Below are positions 26,474 to 35,318 of a stretch of 64,000 nucleotides of DNA, in pieces (the stretch's first letter is position 1; the number at the start of each line of letters is the position of its first letter). The notes beneath the pieces are model-generated. The model was not told the origin of the DNA, ran no database searches, and saw nothing but the letters and a program-made list of their open reading frames with translations. The stretch comes from Roseomonas sp. AR75 (GTDB lineage Bacteria > Pseudomonadota > Alphaproteobacteria > Acetobacterales > Acetobacteraceae). Location: NCBI RefSeq assembly GCF_005222815.1, contig NZ_STGB01000002.1, positions 372,001 to 436,000 of the forward strand, written 5' to 3'. Made by a program: the position numbers and the translations under genes.

Positions 26474-27367
26474 TCAGCCCGCGGCGCAGCGTTCCACCTC
26501 CGCGCGGAAGGCGGCGGCAAGGCGCGACGGCACGCGGCCGCGCGGCACCACCAGCGTGACTTCCAGCGGGATGCGCGGGGCCAGCTTGCGGATGACGAGC
26601 CCCTGCGCCGCCGCTTCCGCCAGGCCGAAGCCGTCCAGCACCGCGACGCCCGCCCCGGCGCGCACCAGCGCGCAGGCGATGGAGGATTGCGAGACCTCGA
26701 TGGCGATTCGCCCGCTGAGCCCCGCCGCATCCTGCGCATCGCGCACCAGCAGCCCGACCGGCTGCTGCGGGCCGAGCGAGATCACCGGATGCGCGGCAAG
26801 CTCCGCCAGCGTCAGCCTTCGCCGCGGCGCCAGCGCATGGCGCGACGGCAGCGCGACGCCGATCTCCGACGCGCAGAGCAGCCGCGCCTCCACCCGCGCA
26901 TCGCCCGTGCCGCCGAGGATGACGCCGAGATCGGCCTGATGGTCCGCGACCTGGTTCACCACCTCCAGCGCCGACATCGCGCGCAGCCGCACGCGGACAT
27001 CGGGCCGCGCCCCGCGGAAGGAAGCGACGGCCGCCGGCAGCAGCGCCGTGGCCAGCACCGGCACGGCGGCGATGGAAAGCTGGCCGCTGCGCCCGGCGCG
27101 CAACGCGCCCGCCAGCCGCTCCAGCCCATCCAGCGCGGCGAAGGCGCCGAGCAGCTCCGGCAGCAGGGCATGCGCCTCCGGCGTCGGCACCAGGCGCTTC
27201 GCCTCGCGCCGGAACAGCGCGAAGCCCAGGCGCTCCTCCGCCTGGCGCAGCATCTTGCTGGCGGAGGGCTGGCTCATGCCGAGCTCCGCCGCTGCGGCGG
27301 TGACGCCGCCGGCTTCCATCACGGCGCGGAAGACATCGAGTTCGCGCAGGTTGAGGAGCATAGCCAT
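26474..27367 (-). CDS. LysR-family regulator, divergent from the enolase-superfamily gene
   Basis: 297 aa. HTH: LNLRELDVFRAVMEAGGVTAAA with recognition helix MSQPSASKMLRQAEERLG, followed by a LysR effector domain (QLSIAAVPVLATALLP onward). MAMLLNL at 27367 and MLLNL at 27361 are alternative starts; both overlap an operator-like palindrome, implying autoregulation. The divergent gene 87 bp away encodes a sugar-acid dehydratase/racemase-like enzyme followed by a Bug receptor, the likely regulon. Confidence 0.92.
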   Translation of the reverse strand: MAMLLNLRELDVFRAVMEAGGVTAAAAELGMSQPSASKMLRQAEERLGFALFRREAKRLVPTPEAHALLPELLGAFAALDGLERLAGALRAGRSGQLSIAAVPVLATALLPAAVASFRGARPDVRVRLRAMSALEVVNQVADHQADLGVILGGTGDARVEARLLCASEIGVALPSRHALAPRRRLTLAELAAHPVISLGPQQPVGLLVRDAQDAAGLSGRIAIEVSQSSIACALVRAGAGVAVLDGFGLAEAAAQGLVIRKLAPRIPLEVTLVVPRGRVPSRLAAAFRAEVERCAAG

Positions 27368-27376
27368 GTGGCTATG
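27359..27376. promoter_or_regulatory. Candidate LysR operator overlapping the lysR start
   Basis: catagcca-tg-tggctatg: two perfect 8-bp arms around a 2-bp centre. A further ggctat half-site follows at 27391. The palindrome covers the start codon of lysR and lies in the 87-bp divergent promoter region, the expected place for a LysR recognition/activation site. Confidence 0.6.
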
Positions 27377-27454
27377 GATACGCCGCTTCCGGCTATTTGA
27401 CAGCATGAAGCGGCGGGCCGACCCTCCGCCGCATCGCAAGGGAGGCGTCGTCCG

Positions 27455-28603
27455 GTGAAGCTCCGGTCCATCGAGGGATTCCTGGTCGGCTTCTCGCCAA
27501 GCCCGGCGCTCGGCAACGCCTCTACCTTCATCCGCCGGCGCGACTTCCTGCTGCTGCGTTTGACCGCCGAGGATGGCAGCACCGGCTGGGGCGAGGTGGC
27601 GAACGGCCCCTTCGCGGCTTCCGGCCATGCCCGCGCGAAGTTGCCGCCGCTGCTGCTGGGGCAGGATGTGACGCAGCCCGGGCGGCTGTTCCACGCGATG
27701 CTCGGCACGCTGGGCTACGACCGGCGGGGGTCGGCGATGATGGCGGTGTCCGCGGCTGACATGGCGCTGCACGACCTCGCGGCGCGGGCGCAGGGCATCA
27801 GCGTGGCGCGGCTGCTGGGTGGCGCGTTGCGCGACCGGCTGCCGGCCTATGCGAGCGGCCCCTTCATCGCGGAAGGCGGCGATCCCTACGGCGCCTATCC
27901 CGCGCAGGTGGACGACCTGCTCAGGCGGAACTTCCGCGCCATCAAGCCGCGCGTCGGCGCCCATCCGCGCAAGGACGGCACGGTGATGCGCGCGATGCGC
28001 AAGCAGGCCGGCGACGACGTCGCGCTGATGGTGGACATCAACCAGGGCTACACGGTCGGCGCCGCGCTCGAGAGCATCCGCCACATGGAGGAGGCCGACC
28101 TGCTCTGGGTCGAGGAGCCGCTGCAGCCCGAGGACATCGCCGGCTGCCGCAGCGTGGCGCACTCCGCGCGCTGCGCCATCGCCGGCGGCGAAGCGCTGGG
28201 CAGCCTCGCGGCGTTCCGCGATGTGCTGGCGGCGGGCTGCTATGCGGTGCTGCAGCCGGATCTCTGCGTCTGCGGCGGCTTCAGCGGCTTCCGCCGGGTC
28301 GCCGCGCTGGCGGATGCCTTCGACGTGCCAGCGATGCCGCATGTCTTCGGCACGCTGGTGAACGCGCATGCCGCAATTCAGATGGGCGCTCTGCTCACCA
28401 CGCGGCGCGGCGGCGGGCCGATGCCCTATCCCTTCATGGAAGTGGACGTCACGCCGAACCCGCTGCTGACGCTGCTCGGGTCGATGGACCCGCGCGCTGA
28501 CGGCACGGTCGCTGTGCCCGATGCGCCCGGCCTGGGCTTCGACCTGGCGCCGGAGCGGCTGGCGCCCTGGCTGGTCGAACAGTGGCGGGTCGAGGCGGGG
28601 TGA
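27455..28603 (+). CDS. Enolase-superfamily enzyme (mandelate racemase/muconate lactonizing type)
   Basis: 382 aa, GTG start with a strong aagggaggcg site. Capping domain (residues 1-125) and TIM barrel. Mg ligands are placed as in the superfamily: LMVDINQGY (Asp), LWVEEPL (Glu) and AGGEALG (Glu); AIKPRVG supplies the general-base Lys region and MPHVFGT a conserved His. Members abstract the alpha-proton of a carboxylate to dehydrate or racemise sugar acids or lactonise muconates. Coupled to a Bug receptor 20 bp downstream that presumably captures its substrate. Confidence 0.9.
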   Translation: MKLRSIEGFLVGFSPSPALGNASTFIRRRDFLLLRLTAEDGSTGWGEVANGPFAASGHARAKLPPLLLGQDVTQPGRLFHAMLGTLGYDRRGSAMMAVSAADMALHDLAARAQGISVARLLGGALRDRLPAYASGPFIAEGGDPYGAYPAQVDDLLRRNFRAIKPRVGAHPRKDGTVMRAMRKQAGDDVALMVDINQGYTVGAALESIRHMEEADLLWVEEPLQPEDIAGCRSVAHSARCAIAGGEALGSLAAFRDVLAAGCYAVLQPDLCVCGGFSGFRRVAALADAFDVPAMPHVFGTLVNAHAAIQMGALLTTRRGGGPMPYPFMEVDVTPNPLLTLLGSMDPRADGTVAVPDAPGLGFDLAPERLAPWLVEQWRVEAG

Positions 28604-28623
28604 GACGGGGAGAGGGACGCATC

Positions 28624-29598
28624 ATGCACATCACACGCCGCCAGGCGCTCGCCACGACGCTCCTGCTTACCGCCGCGCCGCGGCTGGCGCGAGCACAGGC
28701 CTGGCCGAGCCGCAGCGTCCGCCTCATCGTGCCCTACCCGCCCGGCGGCGCCAGCGACATCACGGCGCGGCTGCTGGCGCAGGAACTCGGCAGCGCGCTC
28801 GGCCAGTCCTTCGTGGTGGAGAATCGCGGCGGCGCGGCGAGCATCACCGGCACCCAGGCGATCGCGACCGCCGCACCCGACGGCACCACCTTCGGCGTGG
28901 TGGACACCGCGTTCCTGGTGAACCCCGCGCTGCTGGGCACGCGCCTGCCCTACGACACGCTGCGCGATTTAACCCCGGTCTCGCTGCTGGTGCGCGCGCC
29001 GCTGGCGCTCGTCGTGCCCGCCTCCGCGCCGTGGAGAACTGTGGCGGAGCTGGTGGCGGAGGCGAAGGCGAAGCCCGACAGCATCGCCTTCGGGTCGGCC
29101 GGCAACGGCACGGCGGTGCACATGGCCGGCGAGCAGTTCCGCCAGGCCGCCGGCATCACCTATGTCCATGTGCCCTATCGCGGCGGCGGGCCGATGATCA
29201 CGGACCTGCTGGCCGGGCGCGTGCATATGGCCTTCGGTACTGTGCCGGCCATCGCCGGGCATGTGCGCGATGGCCGCCTGCGCGCGCTGGCCATCACCGG
29301 CGCCACGCGGGCGCCACTGCTGCCGGATGTGCCGAGCATGGCGCAGGCCGGATTCCCGCAGGTGGATGCGGCGCTGATCAATGCGCTCATCGGCCCGGCG
29401 GGCCTGCCCGATGCGATCGTGGATCGGCTGGCGAAGGCGGCCGCCGACATCGTCGGCGCAGCGGCGATGCGCACGCGCCTGGCCGAGATGGGCTTCGATC
29501 CTGTCGGCGGCACGCCGGAGGCGCTGCGCACGGTTATCGCGACGGACATCCCGCGCTGGGAGCAGATCGTGCAGAAGGGCGGCATCCGCCCTGATTGA
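28624..29598 (+). CDS. Bug/TctC-family tripartite tricarboxylate receptor, copy 1
   Basis: 324 aa periplasmic receptor with a Tat-like/Sec signal (HITRRQALATTLLL, cleavage near ARAQ, ~25). Family hallmarks: VRLIVPYPPGGASDITARLL at the mature N-terminus, FVVENRGGAAS, and IAFGSAGNGTAVHMAGE. Bug proteins bind carboxylates through water bridges and deliver them to TctAB, absent here. It follows the enolase-superfamily gene by 20 bp and probably feeds it. Confidence 0.94.
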   Translation: MHITRRQALATTLLLTAAPRLARAQAWPSRSVRLIVPYPPGGASDITARLLAQELGSALGQSFVVENRGGAASITGTQAIATAAPDGTTFGVVDTAFLVNPALLGTRLPYDTLRDLTPVSLLVRAPLALVVPASAPWRTVAELVAEAKAKPDSIAFGSAGNGTAVHMAGEQFRQAAGITYVHVPYRGGGPMITDLLAGRVHMAFGTVPAIAGHVRDGRLRALAITGATRAPLLPDVPSMAQAGFPQVDAALINALIGPAGLPDAIVDRLAKAAADIVGAAAMRTRLAEMGFDPVGGTPEALRTVIATDIPRWEQIVQKGGIRPD

Positions 29599-29628
29599 AA
29601 ATATGCGACGGATATCGCCCGGAGGGCT

Positions 29629-29645
29629 CTAGCAAAATTTACTAG
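29629..29645. promoter_or_regulatory. AT-rich imperfect palindrome upstream of the large membrane protein
   Basis: ctagcaaaatttactag, a 17-bp near-palindrome (14 of 17 positions symmetric), lies within a 106-bp gap much richer in A and T than the surroundings. Preceding ttgaaaatatgcg could form part of a promoter. Either a promoter/operator for the gene at 29705 or a terminator for the Bug gene. Confidence 0.4.
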
Positions 29646-29704
29646 ACTTCTGATACAGCCTCCGAACGGCCCGTCCGGTATCAAGGACGCAGCCCGGGAG
29701 GCCG

Positions 29705-31600
29705 ATGGACCGCGTCGCCTACTCGCCGCCAGTGGTGACGCCCTGTCCGGCGGCGCCCACTTCCCCCGCCGCGCAGCGCGCCGGGCGGCTCCGGCGCGTC
29801 CTGCCCGATGCCGGGCTGCTGGCCCTGGCACTGCTGCAGCTCTGGCCGTTCCTCGGCGCATTCCACCAGACGGCGGACGACAATTTCTGGCAGTTCGCGG
29901 TGCTCAGCGCGATGGACCGGCCCGCCATCACCTGGGAAGAGACCCGCAAGCTGGCGGAGTTCCAGGGGCGGATCGGCATGTTCCTCGCCATGCCGCTGGT
30001 GCTGCTGGGGGCGATGATGCCGGAATATGCCTGGACACGCCTGCTGGTCGTCGTGCTGTTCGGCGCGAGCCTGCTCGCCTTCGGCCATGTGCTGGCGCTG
30101 TATTTCCGGGTGCCGCTGACGCGGAGCGCCTGGCTGGCCATGCTCTGCCTTGCGCCGATGGCAGCCTTCCATCTGCCGCCCAATTCCTATCCGCTGATGA
30201 TCACGCTGCCGCTCCTGGCGCTCTGCCTCGTCCATGTCGGACTGGCGGCGGAAGCGTGGCGCGGATGGCGGCTGTCGGCGGCCTTCGTCGTGCTCTTCGC
30301 GCTGACGCTGATGCTGGAATACGCCTTGGTGGAGGCCGCGGGCCTCGCGCTCATTGCGCTGATTGCCGCTTCGCCCGGCACACGGCGCCGACTGCTCTGG
30401 CGCCATGGCGCGGTGCTTGCCACGGCGGCGGCCGTCTATCTCGGCTACCGCCTCGCTTTCCCGAGCCAGTATCCCGGCAATGCGCTCGCCGGCTTCTCCT
30501 GGCGGGACGTGCTCTCGATGCAGGTGCAGCACCTGTTGGGCGGCATCGCCCTGTCACACGCCATTTCCCAGCCGATCGGCCGTACCGACCTCGCCCTTGC
30601 CGCCCTCGCCTTCCTGCTCGCCGCGGCTGCGGGCGGGCGACTTCTGCCCGGCCTCGCGCGCGTTCTGCCGGCGCGCAAGGGCCTCGCCATCCTTCTGGCA
30701 TGCGCCGGCTGGGCAGCCCTGACCACGCTGCCGCATGCGCTGACCCCGAAATACCAGGCGTGGTGCCAGGCCGGCGAATGCATCTATGTCGATTCGCGTA
30801 TCGCAGCGCTGGCGGCCGGCGCGGCGCTTGCCGTGACAGTCGCCCTGGCCTTGCGCTGGCTGCAGCGCCGGACGCGACTGCCCGCGCCGCTGGCCTGGCT
30901 GGCCTGCGGGCTGCTGGCGGGCGCGGCCAGCGCCAGCACGCTGCTGCACAATCGCGCCGCCGCGCGGGAGATGGCGGCGCGCGAACGGCCCTTCGAGGTG
31001 ATGCGCCTGGCCAACTGCCATGGCTGGGGCGAACCGGCGGTGCTGGCTGCCGCGATGGCCTCGTCCACGAGCTGGCATCCCGAACTCGCCATCGGGCCGG
31101 ACGCGCATCTGCGGCTCTACGCCGCGCGGCTGCACCGTCTCGGCCTGTCCTGCTCGGCCATGCCCTTCACGCCACGCTTCGGGGCGGTGGAGCGCCCGGG
31201 TTGGGTCCGCTGGGTGGTCGGCGCGCCGGACGGCTACTGGTCCGTCGGCGAAGCGGGCGTGCTGCTCGTGGCAGGCTGGCCGGGAAGCTCGGGCACCATC
31301 CTCTCCCTCGGCGGCTTCGTGCCGCAGGGGAGTGCGCCGCAGCACGCTTGGCTCGGGATGAATGGCGGGCCGGCCTGCAGCGTGGTGCTCGGCGCGGCGC
31401 CCCGCCCGGTCTTCGTGCCTGCCGCTGGCGGCCGGCCGCACCTGATCCTCGTGACAACGCCCGACGCCTTGAGCCCTGCCGAGGCCGGGCTGGGCAGCGA
31501 CCAGCGCCGGCTCGGCGCGCGGATCGTCGAGGCGCATCCCGCACCGCCGGGCGATCCGCCGCCGGGCGTGCTGGACCTCGCCCGCTGCCCGGCCGATTGA
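29705..31600 (+). CDS. Large polytopic membrane protein of unknown function
   Basis: 631 aa. I do not recognise the family. About ten to twelve hydrophobic helices span residues ~35-420, starting after a short Pro-rich cytoplasmic leader; an acidic loop TADDNFWQF follows the first helix, reminiscent of the catalytic loop region of GT-C glycosyltransferases, but no confident motif is present. The last ~200 residues form a soluble, Gly/Pro-rich domain likely outside the membrane, with four cysteines in the protein's second half. Good ribosome site (gggaggcc). The gene is isolated, so context gives no function. Confidence 0.75.
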   Translation: MDRVAYSPPVVTPCPAAPTSPAAQRAGRLRRVLPDAGLLALALLQLWPFLGAFHQTADDNFWQFAVLSAMDRPAITWEETRKLAEFQGRIGMFLAMPLVLLGAMMPEYAWTRLLVVVLFGASLLAFGHVLALYFRVPLTRSAWLAMLCLAPMAAFHLPPNSYPLMITLPLLALCLVHVGLAAEAWRGWRLSAAFVVLFALTLMLEYALVEAAGLALIALIAASPGTRRRLLWRHGAVLATAAAVYLGYRLAFPSQYPGNALAGFSWRDVLSMQVQHLLGGIALSHAISQPIGRTDLALAALAFLLAAAAGGRLLPGLARVLPARKGLAILLACAGWAALTTLPHALTPKYQAWCQAGECIYVDSRIAALAAGAALAVTVALALRWLQRRTRLPAPLAWLACGLLAGAASASTLLHNRAAAREMAARERPFEVMRLANCHGWGEPAVLAAAMASSTSWHPELAIGPDAHLRLYAARLHRLGLSCSAMPFTPRFGAVERPGWVRWVVGAPDGYWSVGEAGVLLVAGWPGSSGTILSLGGFVPQGSAPQHAWLGMNGGPACSVVLGAAPRPVFVPAAGGRPHLILVTTPDALSPAEAGLGSDQRRLGARIVEAHPAPPGDPPPGVLDLARCPAD

Positions 31601-31641
31601 AGCCGCTCCGGGAAGGGCCGTGCCCTTCCCGGGCGCCTGCC

Positions 31642-32643
31642 TCAGTTGGCGCGGATACCGGCGGCGCGGACCACGGGCTCGAGCGTGTCCATCTCGCTCT
31701 TCAGATAGGCCGCGGCATCGGCGGGGCTGCCATTGCCCACCACCTGCATCGCCAGGCCCTTCAGCCGCTCCTGCACGTTCGGCAGCTGCACCGCGGCGTT
31801 CACCGAGCGGTTGATGGCGTCCACCACCGGCTGCGGCGTGCCGGAACGCACCATCACCATGTGCCAGGTATAGGCCTCGTAGCCGGGCACGCCCTGCTCG
31901 ATGAAGGTCGGGATTTCCGGCGCCAGCGACGACCGCTCCTTCGTGCTGATCGCCAGCGCGCGCAGCTCGCCCGAGCGCGCATAGGGCAGCGCGGAGGCGG
32001 CGATGTCGAAGATCATCGGGATGCGCCCGGCCAGGATCTCCGGGATCGCGGCGGAGGAGCCGCGGAACGGGATGTGGTTCACCTTCAGCCCGCCCGCCTT
32101 GTGCAGGAACAGCTCGGTCGCGAGATGCACCGCGCCGCCATTGCCGGAGGAGGCGTAGTCGTACTTGCCGGGATTGTCGCGCAGCAGCTTCACCAGTTCC
32201 TGCACGTTGCGCGCCGGGAAGTCCTTGTTCACCAGCAGGATCACCGGCACCTGGCCGACCAGCGTGACGGGCGTGAAATCGGCCACCGGATCGAAGGGCA
32301 GCCGCGCGAACATCGGGCGCAGCACGGCATGCGCGACCGTGGTGTAGAGCATCATCGAGCCGTCCTGCGGCCCCTTGGAGACCATGTCGGTGCCGATCAC
32401 CACGCCGGATCCGGTGCGGTTCTCCACGACGATGCGCTGCGGCAGCGCCTTCGACATCTCCTCCGCGATCATGCGCGCGGGCACGTCGGTGGGGCCGCCG
32501 GCGGCGAAGGGCACCACCATGCGTACGGGCTGGCTCGGCCAGGTGCCCTGCGCGGCCGCCGGACGCAGGCCGAGCGCCGGGGCGGTGAGCGCGCCGGCGC
32601 CGAGGGCGAGCAGGTGCCGGCGGGGCAGGATGATGCGAGTCAT
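31642..32643 (-). CDS. Bug/TctC-family tripartite tricarboxylate receptor, copy 2
   Basis: 333 aa with a twin-Arg-containing signal (PRRHLLALGAGAL, cleavage near AAAQ, ~32). Diagnostic blocks: VRMVVPFAAGGPTDVPARM, IVVENRTGSGVVIGTD, YDYASSGNGGAVHLATE, and PTFIEQGVPGYEAYTW. Lies 81 bp downstream of the diaminopropionate ammonia-lyase gene on the same strand, so a diamino- or amino-acid ligand is a reasonable guess. No TctA/TctB nearby. Confidence 0.94.
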   Translation of the reverse strand: MTRIILPRRHLLALGAGALTAPALGLRPAAAQGTWPSQPVRMVVPFAAGGPTDVPARMIAEEMSKALPQRIVVENRTGSGVVIGTDMVSKGPQDGSMMLYTTVAHAVLRPMFARLPFDPVADFTPVTLVGQVPVILLVNKDFPARNVQELVKLLRDNPGKYDYASSGNGGAVHLATELFLHKAGGLKVNHIPFRGSSAAIPEILAGRIPMIFDIAASALPYARSGELRALAISTKERSSLAPEIPTFIEQGVPGYEAYTWHMVMVRSGTPQPVVDAINRSVNAAVQLPNVQERLKGLAMQVVGNGSPADAAAYLKSEMDTLEPVVRAAGIRAN

Positions 32644-32724
32644 GGCGTGTTGCTCCCTGTCCGACGCAGGGCGCCGGCCCGATGTTTCTGATGGGCCACG
32701 GATTGGGGAAGCCGCCGGCCCCTG

Positions 32725-33900
32725 TCAACCGGCGCCGGTCTCGCTGCCTACAAGTTGTGCATAGGTCTCGGGATCGGTGGCGCCTTCCGTGCCGAACAGC
32801 AGCACGCGGCTCTCCGCATCGAGGCCGAGCATGGCGCGCGACAGCGGATCGCGCGCGGCGAGCAGCAGCGCGGCGAGGCCCGCGACCGCGCTCTCGCCGG
32901 CCACCACCTTCGACCGGCGGCGTGCCAGCAGGCGCATGCAATCCACCGCGCTCTCATCCGGCACCGCCATGAAGGCGAAGGCGCCGCGCTCCAGCTCCTG
33001 CCAGGCGAGCAGGCTCGGCTCGCCGCAGGCCAGCCCCGCCATCAGCGTGTCGAGTTCGCCCTCAACGGTCGTAGGCTCGCCCGCCTCGGCGGAGGCGAGC
33101 AGGCAGGCGGCCTTCTCGGGCTCCACCACCACCACCTTCACAGCCGCGCCGTAGCGCGCGCGCATCTGCACCGAGACGGCGGCCGCGACCCCGCCGACGC
33201 CGCCGGGGACGAAAGCGTGCGTCGGCGGCGCATCGAGCTGGTCCGCGGCCTCGTCCGCCATCAGCCGATAGCCCTGCATCACGTCGCGCGGCACCTCCGT
33301 GTAGCCGGGCCAGGAGGTGTCGGAGACGACGAACCAGGCCTCGCGCTCGGCCTCATGCGCGCAGGCGCGCACGGCGTGGTCGTAGGTGCCGGGCACCACG
33401 CGGATCTCCGCGCCGTAGCGCGCGATGGCATCGCGGCGGCCCTGGCTGACGCCTTCATGCACGAAGATCACGCAGCGGCAGCCGAAGCGCTGCGCGCCCC
33501 AGGCGACGGAGCGGCCGTGGTTGCCGTCGGTCGCGCAGGTGACGGTGATGTCCCGTGCGGCGTCGCGATGCGCGCCCTGTTCGAGTTCCGTGGTGGTCGC
33601 GTTGTTGGCGACGCCGCGGCGGGCGAGTTCGGTGATGAGAAGCCGCGCGACGGCATAGGCGCCGCCCAGCGCCTTGAAGGAGCCGAGGCCGAAGCGCCCG
33701 CCCTCGTCCTTGTACATCACGGCGGCGACGCGCGCCGACTTCGCGACGTCGTCGAGCGGCACCAGCGGCGTCGGCGCGTAGCCCGGCCAGGATTCGATCT
33801 CCGCGCGGGCGCGGCGGAAATGGCCGTCGGGCAGCACGACGACGCCGGGCGTGCCGTGGCGGCGGTTCAGGATCAGGCGATAGGGGCGGTCGGGGATCAT
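32725..33900 (-). CDS. dpaL: Diaminopropionate ammonia-lyase (PLP-dependent)
   Basis: 391 aa. Converts 2,3-diaminopropionate to pyruvate and two ammonia. The DpaL-specific N-terminal run WPGYAPTPL, then YKDEGGRFGLGSFKALGG with the PLP lysine, and CATDGNHGRSVAWGA (the Asn-Gly-Asn-His region) are all present, as is the phosphate-binding GGVGGVAAAV. Start 33900 gives the normal length (~400 aa); the in-frame extension to 34035 is shadow. Followed by a Bug receptor gene. Confidence 0.92.
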   Translation of the reverse strand: MIPDRPYRLILNRRHGTPGVVVLPDGHFRRARAEIESWPGYAPTPLVPLDDVAKSARVAAVMYKDEGGRFGLGSFKALGGAYAVARLLITELARRGVANNATTTELEQGAHRDAARDITVTCATDGNHGRSVAWGAQRFGCRCVIFVHEGVSQGRRDAIARYGAEIRVVPGTYDHAVRACAHEAEREAWFVVSDTSWPGYTEVPRDVMQGYRLMADEAADQLDAPPTHAFVPGGVGGVAAAVSVQMRARYGAAVKVVVVEPEKAACLLASAEAGEPTTVEGELDTLMAGLACGEPSLLAWQELERGAFAFMAVPDESAVDCMRLLARRRSKVVAGESAVAGLAALLLAARDPLSRAMLGLDAESRVLLFGTEGATDPETYAQLVGSETGAG

Positions 33901-34054
33901 GGCGGCGGAGAGTGGCGCGGGGCGCGGCCTGCGGGAAGCGCGACCCGCCAAGCTTCGCTCGGACGGAACGAAGTTCGTCGCGAGATCAGTCGCTTGGGTG
34001 GCCACCCTGCCTCGGCTGGCGCCACCGCACGGCACCGCCTAGCCTCGGGGCCGC

Positions 34055-35317
34055 ATGCCCGATGACAGCGCGGCTCCGCCGCCCGGACCCTGGACGCCCC
34101 CGCTCGCCGCGCCGGCGCCGCGCGCGCTGTGCACGGATTGCGGGCTGTCGCGCACCGCACTCGCCAAGGCCTGCGGCCAGGCCTGCCAGTTCCTCCGCCC
34201 CGACTACGACGCGCTGGAGCGCCAGGTGCATGGCCGCGCGCGCGATCCGGACCGGCCGGACGAGCTGCATTTCGGCCCCTTCCGGCGCATGCTGCGGGCC
34301 GGGCTGCGCGCGCCGCTGCCCGGTGCGCAATGGACGGGCATCGCGAGCCGGCTCGGCGAGCGCCTGCTGGAGACGGGCGCGGTGACCGCCGTGCTGGCCA
34401 TGGCAGCCGATCCGGCGGATCGCTGGAAGCCGGTGCCGGTGCTGGTCACGCGCGCGGCGGACATGGCGGCGTGCCGCGGCATGAAGATGGGGTTTGCGCC
34501 GCTGCTGGCGCTGCTGGAACCCGCCGCCGCCGCCGGGCATCGGCGCATCGCCGTGATCGGCATCCCCTGCCAGGTGCATGCGCTGCGCGCGCTGGAGCGG
34601 CAGCTTGGGCTGGAGCGGCTGTATGTGATCGGCACGCCGTGCTCCGACAACACGACGACCGAGATGTTTCATACGTTTCTCGACCTGCTCGACCCCGAGC
34701 CCTCCTCCATCACCTATCTGGAATTCCGCGCCGACTACCAGGTTGAGCTTCGCCATGCGGATGGGCGCGTGCGGACCATTCCGTTCCTGCAGCTGCCGAT
34801 CAGCAGGCTGCCGCCCGACTTCTTCCCGCTGACCTGCCGCACCTGCGTGGACTACACCAACGTGCTGGCCGACATCACCGTGGGCTACATGGGCGGCACC
34901 GGCGCGCAATGGCTGGTGGTGCGCAACGAACGCGGCGAGGAACTGCTGCGCCTGATCGAGCCGGAGCTTGCGTTCTCCGCCCCTGTCTCCGCCGGCAAGC
35001 GGGCCGGCGCGGTGAAGGGCTTCATCGCCAACACCGCGCGCGCCGCGGGCGGCCTGCCGCTGCGGCGGATGCCGGGCTTCCTGCGTCCCCTGGTCGGCTG
35101 GCTGATGCCGAAGATCGGGCCGCGCGGCCTGGAATTCGCCCGCGCGCGGGTGGAGATGAAGGCGTCGGAGACCGTGCTGTTCCTGCGCCACGCGGCGCCG
35201 CGACGTCTGCGCAGCATGGTGCCGGCCCATGTCTGGCGCCTGGTCGCGCCCTATGGCCTCGCTCCGCGGCCGGGAGAAACGCCCGGCTCCGGCCGCGCGC
35301 CGGAGCGCGACGGCTGA
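34055..35317 (+). CDS. FrhB-family reductase resembling BciB/HCAR (8-vinyl reductase type)
   Basis: 420 aa. Closely follows the layout of BciB (divinyl (proto)chlorophyllide 8-vinyl reductase) and plant HCAR: N-terminal CTDCGLSRTALAKACGQAC, then HGRARDPDRPDELHFGPF and PGAQWTGIASRL, IGIPCQVHALRA, GTPCSDNTT, and TCRTCVDYTNVLADITVGYMGG, supplying cysteines for two [4Fe-4S] clusters plus an FAD site. This suggests a bacteriochlorophyll-related, ferredoxin-dependent reduction. Other F420-hydrogenase beta-like reductases share the fold. No other pigment genes are in the window. Confidence 0.75.
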   Translation: MPDDSAAPPPGPWTPPLAAPAPRALCTDCGLSRTALAKACGQACQFLRPDYDALERQVHGRARDPDRPDELHFGPFRRMLRAGLRAPLPGAQWTGIASRLGERLLETGAVTAVLAMAADPADRWKPVPVLVTRAADMAACRGMKMGFAPLLALLEPAAAAGHRRIAVIGIPCQVHALRALERQLGLERLYVIGTPCSDNTTTEMFHTFLDLLDPEPSSITYLEFRADYQVELRHADGRVRTIPFLQLPISRLPPDFFPLTCRTCVDYTNVLADITVGYMGGTGAQWLVVRNERGEELLRLIEPELAFSAPVSAGKRAGAVKGFIANTARAAGGLPLRRMPGFLRPLVGWLMPKIGPRGLEFARARVEMKASETVLFLRHAAPRRLRSMVPAHVWRLVAPYGLAPRPGETPGSGRAPERDG

Positions 35318-35318
35318 G

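Noticed and set aside
28624..29598. Bug receptors considered as components of complete tripartite transporters.
   Set aside because: No large (TctA) or small (TctB) membrane subunit gene was found near any of the four copies.
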